A DNA stretch of 64,000 nt from NCBI RefSeq assembly GCF_003097635.1, contig NZ_QCZI01000002.1:62001-126000 (forward strand). Reading direction: 5' to 3'. This document shows positions 41,517 through 50,933 of this stretch, piece after piece; position 1 is the stretch's first letter; each line of letters opens with the position of its first letter. The notes beneath the pieces were generated by a model. That model saw only the letters and a list, made by a program, of their open reading frames with translations. It made no database searches and had not been told where the DNA came from. This DNA is from Flavobacterium psychrotolerans. Lineage in GTDB: Bacteria > Bacteroidota > Bacteroidia > Flavobacteriales > Flavobacteriaceae. Position numbers and translations under genes: made by a program.

Positions 41517-44500
41517 ATGGCTGCATTTAATTTCAATAAATGGAATACTATTTTAGGCTGGTTTGCCTTTGCAATAGCATTAGTAACATATACGCTAACC
41601 GTAGAGCCTACGATGAGTTTCTGGGATTGTGGCGAATATATTGCCACTGCTGCTAAACTTGAAGTAGGTCATCCGCCAGGAGCGCCTTTATTCCAAATGA
41701 TTGGTGCATTTTTCGCCATGTTTGCATTAGATAAGACCCATATTGCCTTGATGGTAAATATGACGTCCGTTTTTTCCAGCGCATTTACCATATTATTTAT
41801 GTTTTGGTCTTCGACCATGATTTTAAAAAAACTAATTTTTTCTTTTTCAGACAGCAACACAAATAATTCGATTGTTATATTAGGAAGTTCCTTTATAGGT
41901 GCTTTGGCTTTTACCTTTTCGGACAGCTTTTGGTACAATGCCGTTGAAGCCGAAGTTTATGCTATGGCCACTTTATGGATCTCATTGTTATTTTGGCTGG
42001 GATTGCGTTGGGAACAAGACATGTACACTCCAAGGGGAAACAAATGGCTCTTGATTATTAGTTTGGTGATTGGGCTATCGTTTGGAGTGCACTTTATGGC
42101 GCTATTAACCATTCCTTCCATTGGATTTTTATACTATTTTAAACACTACAAAACCATTACTGTAAAAAATTTCATTATTGCCAATATAGTTGTCGTTTCT
42201 GTATTGCTATTTATTTTTAAATTGCTATTGCCTTTAACCATGGCTTTCTTTGGTAAAACCGAAATTTATATGGTTAATAATTTAGGTATGCCTTTTGACT
42301 CTGGAACCATCTTTGTAGCATTACTTTTTACAGCTTTCTTCTATTTTGGTTTGAAATACACCAAACAAAAAGGACTGATTTTTTACAACACAATTATTCT
42401 TTGTATTTTATTTATCTTAATAGGATTCTCTACCTGGATGATGTTACCTATTCGCGCCAATGCCAACACGGTAATTAATGAAAATAAACCTTCCGATGCA
42501 GCCGAGGTTCTTGCGTATTACAACAGAGAGCAATACGGTGTCAATCCTTTGTTTTATGGCCCTCAATATACTGACGCGTTTGCAGGTTTAGATGAAAAAA
42601 ATCCTTATCTGGATAAAGCACCCAATTACGAAAGGGATTATAAAACGGGAAAATACATCATTACTAACAACTTTAAAAATGCAGAGCAAAATAGCGACGA
42701 CAACCAAAAAGCTATTCTGCCTAGATTGTGGAGTACGGATCACATTGAAAATTACATGAATTTTACGCATGTTCCGGAATTTAAAATCAAGCCGGAATAT
42801 TCTGAAGAAAAAGAATTAGTTAATATTATTGCCGAATTCAGAAAGGCCTATGCTTCAAAGGAAATTGATAATGAAGGATATGTTTCATTCTTAAAAAGTT
42901 ATGGCGAATATTTAATCATCGAAAAGCCAAGTACTTTAGACAATTTAAGTTTTATGGTAGAATACCAGTTTGGCTACATGTATTGGAGGTATCTGATGTG
43001 GAATTTCACGGGAAGACAAAACGACATTCAAGGAAAATACGACAATCTTGACGGGAATTGGCTCAGCGGAATCAAATTCATTGATGAAATGCATTTGGGT
43101 TCACAAGAAAATTTGCCTACTGACGTGTTAAACAACAAAGGACGGAACATGTATTTCTTTTTACCTCTCCTACTTGGAATCATCGGATTGATTTATCACG
43201 CGAATAAAGACCTGAAAAGTTTTTATGTCCTGTTAGCACTCTTTTTATTTACCGGAATCGCCCTGAAAATATACTTAAACGAAAGGCCTTTTGAGCCCAG
43301 AGAACGGGATTATGCATTGGTTGGCTCCTTTTACGTATTTGCCATTTGGATCGGATTTGGAGTTTATGCCATTTATGATAGTCTGAAAAATTATCTGAAA
43401 CCAAAAATTGCCGGGCCTGCAGTTATCGGATTAAGTTTGCTTGCTGCTCCTATTTTAATGGCCACTCAAAACTGGGATGACCACGATCGATCAGATAAAT
43501 ACACAGCCATAGCCATGGCGAAAAACTATTTGAACTCCTGCGAACCTAATGCTATTTTATTTACCATTGGTGACAATGACACTTTTCCGCTTTGGTATGC
43601 ACAAGAAATCGAAAAAGTCAGAACAGATATCAAGATTGTAAACACCAGCCTTTTCATGACTGATTGGTATATTGACCAAATGAAAATGAAAACCTACGAA
43701 TCCGACGGCTTGCCTATTTCCTTTACTCACGATCAGTACGTGGGTGACAAACTAGATTATGCAGTCTATAATCAAAAAACGGAGAACCGTTGGGATATAA
43801 ATGCCTTGCTTAAATTTATTGGAAGTGATGATCCACAAACCATTGTAGAGATGCAGAATGGCCAAAAAATTCATTTCTATCCAACAGATAAAATCCGAAT
43901 CCCAGTTGATAAAAATACCATTATTCAAAATAAAGTGGTCAACCCTAAATATAACGATTCCATTGTTCCGTATATCGACATTCAGATAAAAGGCTCGGCT
44001 TTGTATAAAAACAGACTAATGATGCTTGACATTATTGCCAACAACAACTGGAAACGTCCTGTCTATTTCACGGGAGGAAGTTTTGGCGATGACGATTACC
44101 TTTGGATGAAAGACTATTTGCAATTGGACGGACTCGTTTATAAATTAGTTCCAATACGAACGGCAATTCCTAAAGACGGAAGTCCTCTTGATATGGGTCA
44201 AATTGATTCGGACAAAATGTATGACATTGCCATGAGATGGGATTGGGGCAATGGTGACTTAAAAACGATTTACCACGATACGGAAACTAGAAAGAACAGC
44301 ATTTCCTATCGATCCAACTTATCCCGATTGATGGAGCAATTAGTCAATGAGGGCAAAATAGAAAAAGCAAAAAAAATCATTGAGCTAGCAATGACCAAGA
44401 TGCCTTTAGATTATTATGGCTACTACTCCCTAGTTGATTCCTTTGCCGGAGGTTATTATAAAATAGGCGAAAAAGAAAAAGCCCGTCAATTGTTAGAACA

Positions 44501-44723
44501 ATTAATGACCAAGTACAAAGAGAATTTAAAGTTTTATTACGGATTAAGACCTACAGAACAAAGTAGTATTGCTATTGATATTATTACCGATATTGAACGG
44601 TACCGAGGTCTATTACTGGTAATGAAAGACCGTGGCGATCTCGATTTTTATAACAAAAACAAGACAATATTCAATACTTATAATAAAATGTTTGAACGTT
44701 TTGGACGAGACATTGAAAAATAA
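41517..44723 (+). CDS. DUF2723 / GT117-family membrane protein (protein O-mannosyltransferase-like)
   Basis: This 1068-residue protein starts with the DUF2723 signature TVEPTMSFWDCGEYIATAAKLEVGHPPGAPLFQ (key part SFWDCGEYI with the acidic catalytic-type Asp-Cys-Gly-Glu). Ten or more transmembrane helices follow up to about residue 660, then a soluble periplasmic part with TPR-like repeats near the C-terminus (IEKAKKIIELAMTKMP, KEKARQLLEQLMTKY). The fold resembles GT-C glycosyltransferases. In Bacteroidota this family is proposed to act in protein O-glycosylation. It has its own strong terminator. Confidence 0.88.
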   Translation: MAAFNFNKWNTILGWFAFAIALVTYTLTVEPTMSFWDCGEYIATAAKLEVGHPPGAPLFQMIGAFFAMFALDKTHIALMVNMTSVFSSAFTILFMFWSSTMILKKLIFSFSDSNTNNSIVILGSSFIGALAFTFSDSFWYNAVEAEVYAMATLWISLLFWLGLRWEQDMYTPRGNKWLLIISLVIGLSFGVHFMALLTIPSIGFLYYFKHYKTITVKNFIIANIVVVSVLLFIFKLLLPLTMAFFGKTEIYMVNNLGMPFDSGTIFVALLFTAFFYFGLKYTKQKGLIFYNTIILCILFILIGFSTWMMLPIRANANTVINENKPSDAAEVLAYYNREQYGVNPLFYGPQYTDAFAGLDEKNPYLDKAPNYERDYKTGKYIITNNFKNAEQNSDDNQKAILPRLWSTDHIENYMNFTHVPEFKIKPEYSEEKELVNIIAEFRKAYASKEIDNEGYVSFLKSYGEYLIIEKPSTLDNLSFMVEYQFGYMYWRYLMWNFTGRQNDIQGKYDNLDGNWLSGIKFIDEMHLGSQENLPTDVLNNKGRNMYFFLPLLLGIIGLIYHANKDLKSFYVLLALFLFTGIALKIYLNERPFEPRERDYALVGSFYVFAIWIGFGVYAIYDSLKNYLKPKIAGPAVIGLSLLAAPILMATQNWDDHDRSDKYTAIAMAKNYLNSCEPNAILFTIGDNDTFPLWYAQEIEKVRTDIKIVNTSLFMTDWYIDQMKMKTYESDGLPISFTHDQYVGDKLDYAVYNQKTENRWDINALLKFIGSDDPQTIVEMQNGQKIHFYPTDKIRIPVDKNTIIQNKVVNPKYNDSIVPYIDIQIKGSALYKNRLMMLDIIANNNWKRPVYFTGGSFGDDDYLWMKDYLQLDGLVYKLVPIRTAIPKDGSPLDMGQIDSDKMYDIAMRWDWGNGDLKTIYHDTETRKNSISYRSNLSRLMEQLVNEGKIEKAKKIIELAMTKMPLDYYGYYSLVDSFAGGYYKIGEKEKARQLLEQLMTKYKENLKFYYGLRPTEQSSIAIDIITDIERYRGLLLVMKDRGDLDFYNKNKTIFNTYNKMFERFGRDIEK

Positions 44724-44754
44724 GTTAATCCTTTTAAAAATGTAAAACCATATT

Positions 44755-44792
44755 AAAGTAGCGCCATTGAAAAATACCGCTACTTTTTTTTT
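44755..44792 (+). terminator. Intrinsic terminator after the GT117 gene
   Basis: AAAGTAGCG pairs with CGCTACTTT (9 bp, 14-base loop) and is followed by nine T in all. It begins 32 bases after the stop. Confidence 0.9.
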
Positions 44793-44806
44793 ATTTCTAA
44801 AGTTAA

Positions 44807-44814
44807 TACCTTTG
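44807..44814 (+). promoter_or_regulatory. Promoter -7 box (TACCTTTG) for the polysaccharide deacetylase
   Basis: This is a full TAnnTTTG match that ends 4 bases before the first ATG at 44819. Either the mRNA is nearly leaderless or translation begins at the in-frame ATG at 44861. Confidence 0.6.
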
Positions 44815-44818
44815 TGAT

Positions 44819-45460
44819 ATGAAATTGTATTGGATAAAAACGAATGCCCTAATCAAAAGAATGTATTCCAAATACATTTGGGATATTCCTAACAGAGACA
44901 AAAAAGTATATCTTACCTTTGATGATGGTCCTACACCCGAAATCACGAAATGGACACTTTTACAGCTCAGAAAATACAATATCAAAGCCACTTTCTTTTG
45001 CATTGGCAACAATATCGAAAAATATCCCGAAATTTTCAATACTATAATTCAAGAAGGGCACGCCTTAGGAAACCACACTTTCAATCATTTAAATGGATGG
45101 AACACTTCTACAGAGGTATATCTTGAGGACATAAAAAAATGTTCGGATGCTTTAAGCTACCAACCGACCGCTGCAGACTGCAAACTATTTCGCCCTCCGT
45201 ATGGAAAAATAACAACCCATCAATCGAAAAAATTGACACAAATGGGATACAAAATAATCATGTGGGATGTTTTGAGCGCTGATTTTGACCAAACCATTAC
45301 GCCAGAAAAATGTTTGGAAAATGTAATTTCAAACGTAACTTCAGGAAGCATCATCGTATTTCACGACAGCGTAAAAAGCTTCGAAAACCTAGCATTTACT
45401 TTACCGAAAACATTAGAGTTTTTAAAAGAAAAAGGTTATCGATGTGACACCATTTGTTAA
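44819..45460 (+). CDS. Polysaccharide deacetylase (NodB homology domain, CE4)
   Basis: The protein has 213 residues from 44819, or 199 from the ATG at 44861. NodB motifs are present: VYLTFDDGPTPE (metal Asp), EGHALGNHTFNH (His ligands), LFRPPYGKIT (catalytic-site Arg and Pro), MWDVLSADFD and IVFHDSVKS (His). It would remove N-acetyl groups from a polysaccharide such as peptidoglycan or an exopolysaccharide. There is no signal peptide in either version. It overlaps the opposing thioredoxin-like gene by 4 bases at the stop codons. Confidence 0.9.
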   Translation: MKLYWIKTNALIKRMYSKYIWDIPNRDKKVYLTFDDGPTPEITKWTLLQLRKYNIKATFFCIGNNIEKYPEIFNTIIQEGHALGNHTFNHLNGWNTSTEVYLEDIKKCSDALSYQPTAADCKLFRPPYGKITTHQSKKLTQMGYKIIMWDVLSADFDQTITPEKCLENVISNVTSGSIIVFHDSVKSFENLAFTLPKTLEFLKEKGYRCDTIC

Positions 45461-45753
45461 ATCTGATCTTGTACCAATCCAATTATGGTATTGGCATCAA
45501 GTTCTCCTGATTGTCTCCAAATCATTTGACCTTCTTTGTAAATCATCAGTGTGGGCAACCCTTTAATGCGAAGTGCACCGGCCAATTCTTGATTTTTATC
45601 GACATCAATTTTTATCACTTTGGCTTTATCACCCAACGCAGCGGCCACATCTCTTATTACAGGATGCATGGATACCGATGAATCATTCCACTCTGTGTAA
45701 AAATCAATTAACACTGGAATTTGAGCATTTATAAGTTCTCCAAATTTTGACAT
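45457..45753 (-). CDS. Thioredoxin-fold protein without the CxxC motif
   Basis: This 98-residue protein has the thioredoxin strand order and VLIDFYTEWNDSSVSMHPVIRDVA, where the usual WCGPC is WNDSSVS. The cis-Pro loop is kept (IKGLPTLMIYKEG). Both cysteines are absent, so disulfide exchange is not expected and a binding or chaperone-like role is more likely. It is convergent with the deacetylase gene (4-base overlap) and has its own promoter box 50 bases upstream. Confidence 0.85.
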   Translation of the reverse strand: MSKFGELINAQIPVLIDFYTEWNDSSVSMHPVIRDVAAALGDKAKVIKIDVDKNQELAGALRIKGLPTLMIYKEGQMIWRQSGELDANTIIGLVQDQI

Positions 45754-45803
45754 ATTAGCAAAATATTAAATTTCTATTACTTACGAAATGAGATATTACA
45801 TTA

Positions 45804-45811
45804 CAAATATA
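45804..45811 (-). promoter_or_regulatory. Promoter -7 box (TATATTTG) for the thioredoxin-like gene
   Basis: This is a full TAnnTTTG match on the minus strand, 50 bases upstream of the start codon and 14 bases after the stop of the gene upstream. Confidence 0.5.
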
Positions 45812-45825
45812 GCGCTTTAAACGAA

Positions 45826-47061
45826 TTATGCTAATTTCTGCGCTTTTTTTAGTTGAATGACAGTTATTTCGGGCATAATCCCCACTCGACCCGGATATGC
45901 ATGAAACCCGAACCCCCTATTGACGTAAATATACCTGCCCAGATTTTCATACAATCCTGCCCATTGTTTGTATACATACTGGGCTAAACTCCATTTAAAA
46001 TAACCCGGAATCTCGATGCCAAATTGCATGCCGTGAGTATGTCCCGAAAGTGTCAATTGAAAATGTTTGTCATGATGCTGCACAATTTGATCCCAGTGGC
46101 TTGGATCATGACTCATCAGTATTTTAAAATCTTCTTTTTGGAGCTGTTGGGCTGCCTTATTCAAATCTCCCGCTTGTTTAAAATTATGCCCCCAGTTTTC
46201 AACCCCAACAAGCGCAATTTTGTCATTGCCTTTTTTAATGAAGGTGTGTTCGTTTAGTAGCAACTTGAAGTCAATTTGTCCATACAGTTTTTTTATGGCT
46301 TTAAAATTTTCTTCTTTGGCAGCTTCGGACGGCCAAGTTACATACTCCCCATAATCATGATTCCCAAGTACAGAATATTTACCAAAGTCGTGTTTCTTGA
46401 TTTTATTGAATACCTTTAACCACGGAACCATTTCTTTGGCATCCGTATTCACAATATCGCCTGTAAACAAAATCATATCTGAATTTTGTTGGTTAATTAA
46501 ACTAATCGCGTAATCAATTTTTTCTGGATTATCAAAACTACCACTATGGACATCCGAGATTTGAGTAATTGTAAAACCATCGAAAGCATCAGGTAAGTCC
46601 GGAAAAAAAATGCGTTGTTTGATTACTTTATAATTGTATTTCCCAATTGTCATTCCGTAAATTAATGATAAAAATGGAACTGCGGCCAATCCCATCCCTA
46701 TCTGACTTACAAATTTTCTCCTTGAAGGCAGAAAGTCCATTGCAGGATCACGTACTATAAAATGGTTTACGGCACCGGAACCCACTCTAAAAATGTCCTC
46801 CCCAAGCAAAAACAAAGCAAGCACAATTTTTGGGAAATATACTAAAAGCAGTATGCCCATTGTAACCATCGTTTGTTTTGTTTGCCCTACTGAACGGTCA
46901 AATTTTGACAAAGAATAGAGAATGAAAACAAAAAGTAAGAGACTAATGACCTGATAAAAAAAGAGAATCCATTTCGATTTTATTAGCGTTTTTAGCGCCT
47001 GAAAAGCATAAACTTCTATGACAACAAGAACAATACACAATAACAGTATTCGAAAAACCAT
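45826..47061 (-). CDS. Membrane-anchored metallophosphoesterase
   Basis: This 411-residue protein has three or four N-terminal transmembrane helices (about 1-140). A calcineurin-like phosphoesterase domain follows with all five motifs: QISDVHSG (DxH), LFTGDIV (GDxV), LGNHDYGEY (GNHD), MSHDPSHW (HDP) and LSGHTHGMQFG (GHTHG). Homologues include the YkuE-type phosphodiesterases, which have been linked to cleavage of lipid headgroups. The substrate is unknown. It is transcribed away from polA. Confidence 0.9.
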   Translation of the reverse strand: MVFRILLLCIVLVVIEVYAFQALKTLIKSKWILFFYQVISLLLFVFILYSLSKFDRSVGQTKQTMVTMGILLLVYFPKIVLALFLLGEDIFRVGSGAVNHFIVRDPAMDFLPSRRKFVSQIGMGLAAVPFLSLIYGMTIGKYNYKVIKQRIFFPDLPDAFDGFTITQISDVHSGSFDNPEKIDYAISLINQQNSDMILFTGDIVNTDAKEMVPWLKVFNKIKKHDFGKYSVLGNHDYGEYVTWPSEAAKEENFKAIKKLYGQIDFKLLLNEHTFIKKGNDKIALVGVENWGHNFKQAGDLNKAAQQLQKEDFKILMSHDPSHWDQIVQHHDKHFQLTLSGHTHGMQFGIEIPGYFKWSLAQYVYKQWAGLYENLGRYIYVNRGFGFHAYPGRVGIMPEITVIQLKKAQKLA

Positions 47062-47145
47062 TTGGAATAAATTTTATACAAATTAACAAATTATGAAACT
47101 GCAAATACATTAAATTATTAAAAATTTAACGTCATAAGGAAACAA

Positions 47146-47153
47146 TACATTTG
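47146..47153 (+). promoter_or_regulatory. Promoter -7 box (TACATTTG) for polA
   Basis: This is a full TAnnTTTG match 39 bases before the ATG at 47193. It overlaps an upstream in-frame TTG at 47151, which therefore cannot be the start. Confidence 0.6.
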
Positions 47154-47192
47154 GTTTGCTTATTTTTACGAATTCATTTTACAAAAATAATT

Positions 47193-50033
47193 ATGTCAGC
47201 CCAAAAACGTCTATTCCTTCTTGATGCCTACGCCTTAATTTTTCGCGGATATTATGCTTTTATAAAAAATCCTCGAATTAACTCTAAAGGAATGGACACC
47301 TCCGCCATCATGGGATTTATGAATTCCTTGATGGATGTCATCAAACGGGAAAAACCAGACCATTTGGCAGTGGCATTTGATAATGGTGGAAGTCAATTGC
47401 GAAATGAAATATTTCCAGAATACAAAGCCCATCGCGATGCCACTCCTGAAGCCATAAAAATTGCCGTTCCTTATATTCAGCAATTATTAAAAGCGATGCA
47501 CATTCCTATTATAGAAGTCAAAGGTTATGAAGCCGATGACTTAATTGGAACCATTGCCAAACAGGCCGAAAAACAGAATTACAAAGTTTTTATGGTGACG
47601 CCTGACAAAGATTTTGCCCAGTTGGTTTCCGAGAATATTTTTATGTACAAACCCGCTCGAATGGGCAATGGAATAGAAATTTGGGGTGTCCCTGAAGTTT
47701 TGGAGAAATTCGAAATTGAACATCCTGACCAAGTTATTGATTTTCTGGGGATGATGGGTGACGCAGCCGATAACATCCCTGGCTTACCCGGTGTTGGTGA
47801 AGTAACAGCCAAGAAATTACTGAAGGAATTTGGAACGATGGAAAACCTTTTGGCGAATACCGACAAGTTGAAAGGAAAAATGAAGGAAAACATTGAAGCC
47901 AACAAAGAAAAAGGATTATTGTCCAAGACTTTGGCAACAATTCTACTAGATTGTCCCGTAGTTTTTGATGAAACTGATTATGAATTATCAACCCCAGATG
48001 TAGAAAAAACCGATGCACTTTTCAATGAATTGGAATTTAGAAGAATGGCCGAACAATTTGATGCCATCTTCAAAAAAGGAGGATCAACAACAGTAAACAC
48101 ACCGGTTGATGAAGCCAAATTATATAAAAAACCACAACCAAAAAATGAAGAACAATTCGATCTTTTTGGAAGTGCCATTTCCGAAGAAACTTCAGACATA
48201 ACGCATCATCAATATTACAATACGTTAGAAAATACCGAGCACTCCTATCAAATCATTCAGGGCGAATTGGGTGTGAAATTGCTGTTGCAAAATTTACAAA
48301 ATCAACAGTCGGTTTGTTTTGACACTGAAACCACGGGAATTGATGCTTTGAATGCCGAACTTGTTGGAATGTCATTTTCTTTCGAAAAAGGAAAAGGCTT
48401 TTATGTTCCGTTTCCGGAAAACCAGGAAGAAACGCAAGTTTTAATCAATAAATTTAAACCATTTTTCGAAAGTGAAACGATTGAAAAAATTGGTCAAAAT
48501 ATCAAATATGATATAAAAATTCTTTCACACTATGGTGTTCAAATAAAAGGAAAACTATTCGACACGATGATTGCGCATTATCTCATCAACCCAGATATGC
48601 GCCACAATATGGATATTTTATCGGAAACGTATTTAAAATATTCGCCAAAATCAATCGAAGATTTGATTGGAAAAAAAGGAAAGAACCAAAAATCGATGCG
48701 CGATGTTCCTTTGGAAGATATCAAAGAATATGCCACCGAAGATGCCGACATTACCTTTCAATTGAAACAAAATTTCAGCCCGCTTCTCGACAAAGCCGAA
48801 ACCAAAAAATTATTTGATGAAATCGAAATTCCATTAATCCCAGTTTTGGCAGCAATGGAATTGGAAGGTATTAATCTCGACGTTCCCTACTTAAAATCGA
48901 TGTCGATTGAAATGGCAAAAGAAAGTATCGCCTTGGAACAAAAAATCTATGAAACGGCTGGCGAGAAATTCAATTTGGCTTCGCCAAAGCAACTCGGCGA
49001 CATCTTATTTGACAAATTGAAAATTGGTGGAGTAAAACAAAAGAAAACTAAAACTGGTCAATACGCCACTGGCGAAGAAATATTAAGTTATTTAGAAAAA
49101 GACAATCCAATAGTAAAAGACATTCTCGAATGGCGTCAGATGGTGAAATTGCAAAGCACTTATATTGATGCATTGCCCAACCAAGTTGACAAAAAAACAG
49201 GACGTGTTCACACTGATTATATGCAAACTGTTGCCGCAACAGGACGTTTGAGTTCCAATAATCCGAACTTGCAAAACATCCCGATTCGTACCGAAAGAGG
49301 ACGATTGATTCGTAAAGCATTCATTGCCCGTGACGAAAATTACACCTTGGTTTCTGCGGATTATTCCCAAATAGAACTACGAATTATAGCTGCTTTGAGT
49401 GGTGAGAAAAACATGATCAAGGCGTTTCAAAACCATGAAGATATTCACAAATCGACCGCTTCAAAAGTATTTAATGTCCCTTTAGAGGAAGTAACCCGGG
49501 AACAACGAAGCCATGCAAAAACGGTGAACTTCGGGATTGTCTATGGGGTTTCCGCCTTTGGTTTGAGCAACCAGACTTCGCTTTCCCGTTCAGAAAGTGC
49601 GGCTTTGATTGATGCCTATTACCAAACCTATCCAAGATTGAAATCCTACATAAGTGAACAAATTCAATTTGCCCGAGAACACGGCTATGTGCAAACCATT
49701 CTTGGAAGACGCCGTTACTTGAAAGACATCAATTCTCAAAATGCCATTGTTCGTGGCGGAGCCGAAAGAAATGCGGTTAATGCCCCAATTCAAGGAAGTG
49801 CTGCCGATGTGATTAAAATTGCGATGATTAATATTCATAAAAAACTGACTTCAGAAAACTGGAAAAGCAAGATGCTGTTGCAGGTTCACGATGAGTTGGT
49901 TTTTGATGTTCACAATTCGGAACTGGAGAAAATCAAACCGATGATTAAACACGAAATGGAACATGCGTTTAAAATGGATGTCCCGTTGGATGTGGAATTA
50001 GGGGAAGGAAAAGATTGGCTGGAAGCGCATTAA
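47193..50033 (+). CDS. polA: DNA polymerase I
   Basis: From the ATG at 47193 this gives 946 residues. Domain order: 5'-3' exonuclease (about 1-290, with LFLLDAYALIFRGYYAF, VKGYEADDLIGT and LPGVGEVTAKKLL), 3'-5' exonuclease with Asp377 and Glu379 in CFDTETTG and YATEDADITF as Exo III, then the family A polymerase with Asp723 in SADYSQIELR, the O-helix RSHAKTVNFGIVYG and Asp900 in QVHDELVFD. All catalytic acids are kept in both exonuclease and polymerase parts, so proofreading is expected. It fills gaps and removes RNA primers. Confidence 0.97.
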   Translation: MSAQKRLFLLDAYALIFRGYYAFIKNPRINSKGMDTSAIMGFMNSLMDVIKREKPDHLAVAFDNGGSQLRNEIFPEYKAHRDATPEAIKIAVPYIQQLLKAMHIPIIEVKGYEADDLIGTIAKQAEKQNYKVFMVTPDKDFAQLVSENIFMYKPARMGNGIEIWGVPEVLEKFEIEHPDQVIDFLGMMGDAADNIPGLPGVGEVTAKKLLKEFGTMENLLANTDKLKGKMKENIEANKEKGLLSKTLATILLDCPVVFDETDYELSTPDVEKTDALFNELEFRRMAEQFDAIFKKGGSTTVNTPVDEAKLYKKPQPKNEEQFDLFGSAISEETSDITHHQYYNTLENTEHSYQIIQGELGVKLLLQNLQNQQSVCFDTETTGIDALNAELVGMSFSFEKGKGFYVPFPENQEETQVLINKFKPFFESETIEKIGQNIKYDIKILSHYGVQIKGKLFDTMIAHYLINPDMRHNMDILSETYLKYSPKSIEDLIGKKGKNQKSMRDVPLEDIKEYATEDADITFQLKQNFSPLLDKAETKKLFDEIEIPLIPVLAAMELEGINLDVPYLKSMSIEMAKESIALEQKIYETAGEKFNLASPKQLGDILFDKLKIGGVKQKKTKTGQYATGEEILSYLEKDNPIVKDILEWRQMVKLQSTYIDALPNQVDKKTGRVHTDYMQTVAATGRLSSNNPNLQNIPIRTERGRLIRKAFIARDENYTLVSADYSQIELRIIAALSGEKNMIKAFQNHEDIHKSTASKVFNVPLEEVTREQRSHAKTVNFGIVYGVSAFGLSNQTSLSRSESAALIDAYYQTYPRLKSYISEQIQFAREHGYVQTILGRRRYLKDINSQNAIVRGGAERNAVNAPIQGSAADVIKIAMINIHKKLTSENWKSKMLLQVHDELVFDVHNSELEKIKPMIKHEMEHAFKMDVPLDVELGEGKDWLEAH

Positions 50034-50048
50034 GAATTTTTGATTTTG

Positions 50049-50056
50049 TAGCTTTG
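50049..50056 (+). promoter_or_regulatory. Promoter -7 box (TAGCTTTG) for the toxin-antitoxin-like pair
   Basis: This is a full TAnnTTTG match 15 bases after the polA stop and only 6 bases before the ATG at 50063, so the leader would be very short. Confidence 0.5.
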
Positions 50057-50062
50057 TAAAAA

Positions 50063-50368
50063 ATGAAAACAAACCATACAATACAAGACTTATCCCCTCA
50101 TCTTTTTTGGGATGTTGATTTTGCGACTTTAAGTTTTGAAAAATCTAAAGATCAAATTATCTATAAGGTTTTGGAATTTGGCTTGATGAAGGACTGGAAT
50201 ATTATTAAAGATGTATATGGTTTGGAAACAATTAAAAATATTTCTCTTGAACTTCGGAGTTTAGATGTGGTTACGCTTGCCTTTTTATCCAATTTATTTC
50301 AAATAGACAAATCCAATTTTAGATGTTACAAACTCAGACAATCCAACCCATCCTTCTGGAATTATTAA
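50063..50368 (+). CDS. Putative antitoxin partner (DUF6922-like)
   Basis: This 101-residue protein has the pattern LSPHLFWDVDFATLSFEKSKDQIIYKVLEFGLMKDW followed by YGLETIKNISLELRSLDVVTLAFLSNLF. This is typical of small proteins that precede AbiEii-type nucleotidyltransferases in Bacteroidota. No DNA-binding helix-turn-helix is obvious. Its 3' end overlaps the next gene by 46 bases in another frame, so the two are translationally linked. A role as antitoxin is inferred only from the pairing. Confidence 0.7.
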   Translation: MKTNHTIQDLSPHLFWDVDFATLSFEKSKDQIIYKVLEFGLMKDWNIIKDVYGLETIKNISLELRSLDVVTLAFLSNLFQIDKSNFRCYKLRQSNPSFWNY

Positions 50369-50925
50369 AAAAAATAATGGCCTCTGAGGTCTTTAACGGC
50401 TTTAATCTTGTTGGAGGAACGTCATTGGCATTACAAATTGGGCATCGTTTTTCAGTTGATATTGATATGTTTGGAGATTCGGAAATAAATGAATTTGAAT
50501 TTATTGAAGAATTATCCCGTTTTGGGAAAGTCATCACAATCAAAAAAAGTAAAAGCATTATTATCTTCTCTGTTGATGGAATTAAAGTCGACTTTGTTAA
50601 CTACAAATATCCTTTATTAGAAAACATAAATAATGTTGATGCTGTTCGGATGGTTTCTGATAAAGATATAGCGGCAATGAAACTCAATGCCATTGCTGGA
50701 AGAGGAAGCCGTAAAGATTTTGTCGATTTATACTTCCTTCTAAAAAAGTATTCGTTAAAAGAAATAATTCATTTTTACAATCAAAAATATAAAGATGGAT
50801 CCGAATTTATGGTTCTCAAAAGTTTAAATTATTTTGAGGATGCCGAAAACGAAGAAATGCCGATTATGTTTGAAGAAATTGATTGGAGTCACATAAAAAA
50901 AACAATATTAGAAGCAATCTACTAA
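50323..50925 (+). CDS. AbiEii/AbiGii-type nucleotidyltransferase (putative toxin)
   Basis: This 200-residue protein has the minimal nucleotidyltransferase motif GGTSLALQIGHRFSVDIDMFGD (GGT then DxD at about 48-50) and a second block GIKVDFVNYKYPLL. The family signature KDIAAMKLNAIAGRGSRKDFVDLYFLLKKY is also present. AbiEii-type toxins transfer nucleotides to tRNA or proteins and are neutralised by a cognate antitoxin. The gene overlaps the upstream DUF6922-like gene by 46 bases and converges on the DUF5916 gene with an 8-base gap. Confidence 0.85.
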   Translation: MLQTQTIQPILLELLKKIMASEVFNGFNLVGGTSLALQIGHRFSVDIDMFGDSEINEFEFIEELSRFGKVITIKKSKSIIIFSVDGIKVDFVNYKYPLLENINNVDAVRMVSDKDIAAMKLNAIAGRGSRKDFVDLYFLLKKYSLKEIIHFYNQKYKDGSEFMVLKSLNYFEDAENEEMPIMFEEIDWSHIKKTILEAIY

Positions 50926-50933
50926 TTCTTCCA

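Noticed and set aside
47151..47192. Longer polA with TTG start
   Set aside because: The TTG is part of the TACATTTG promoter box and would not be in the mRNA.
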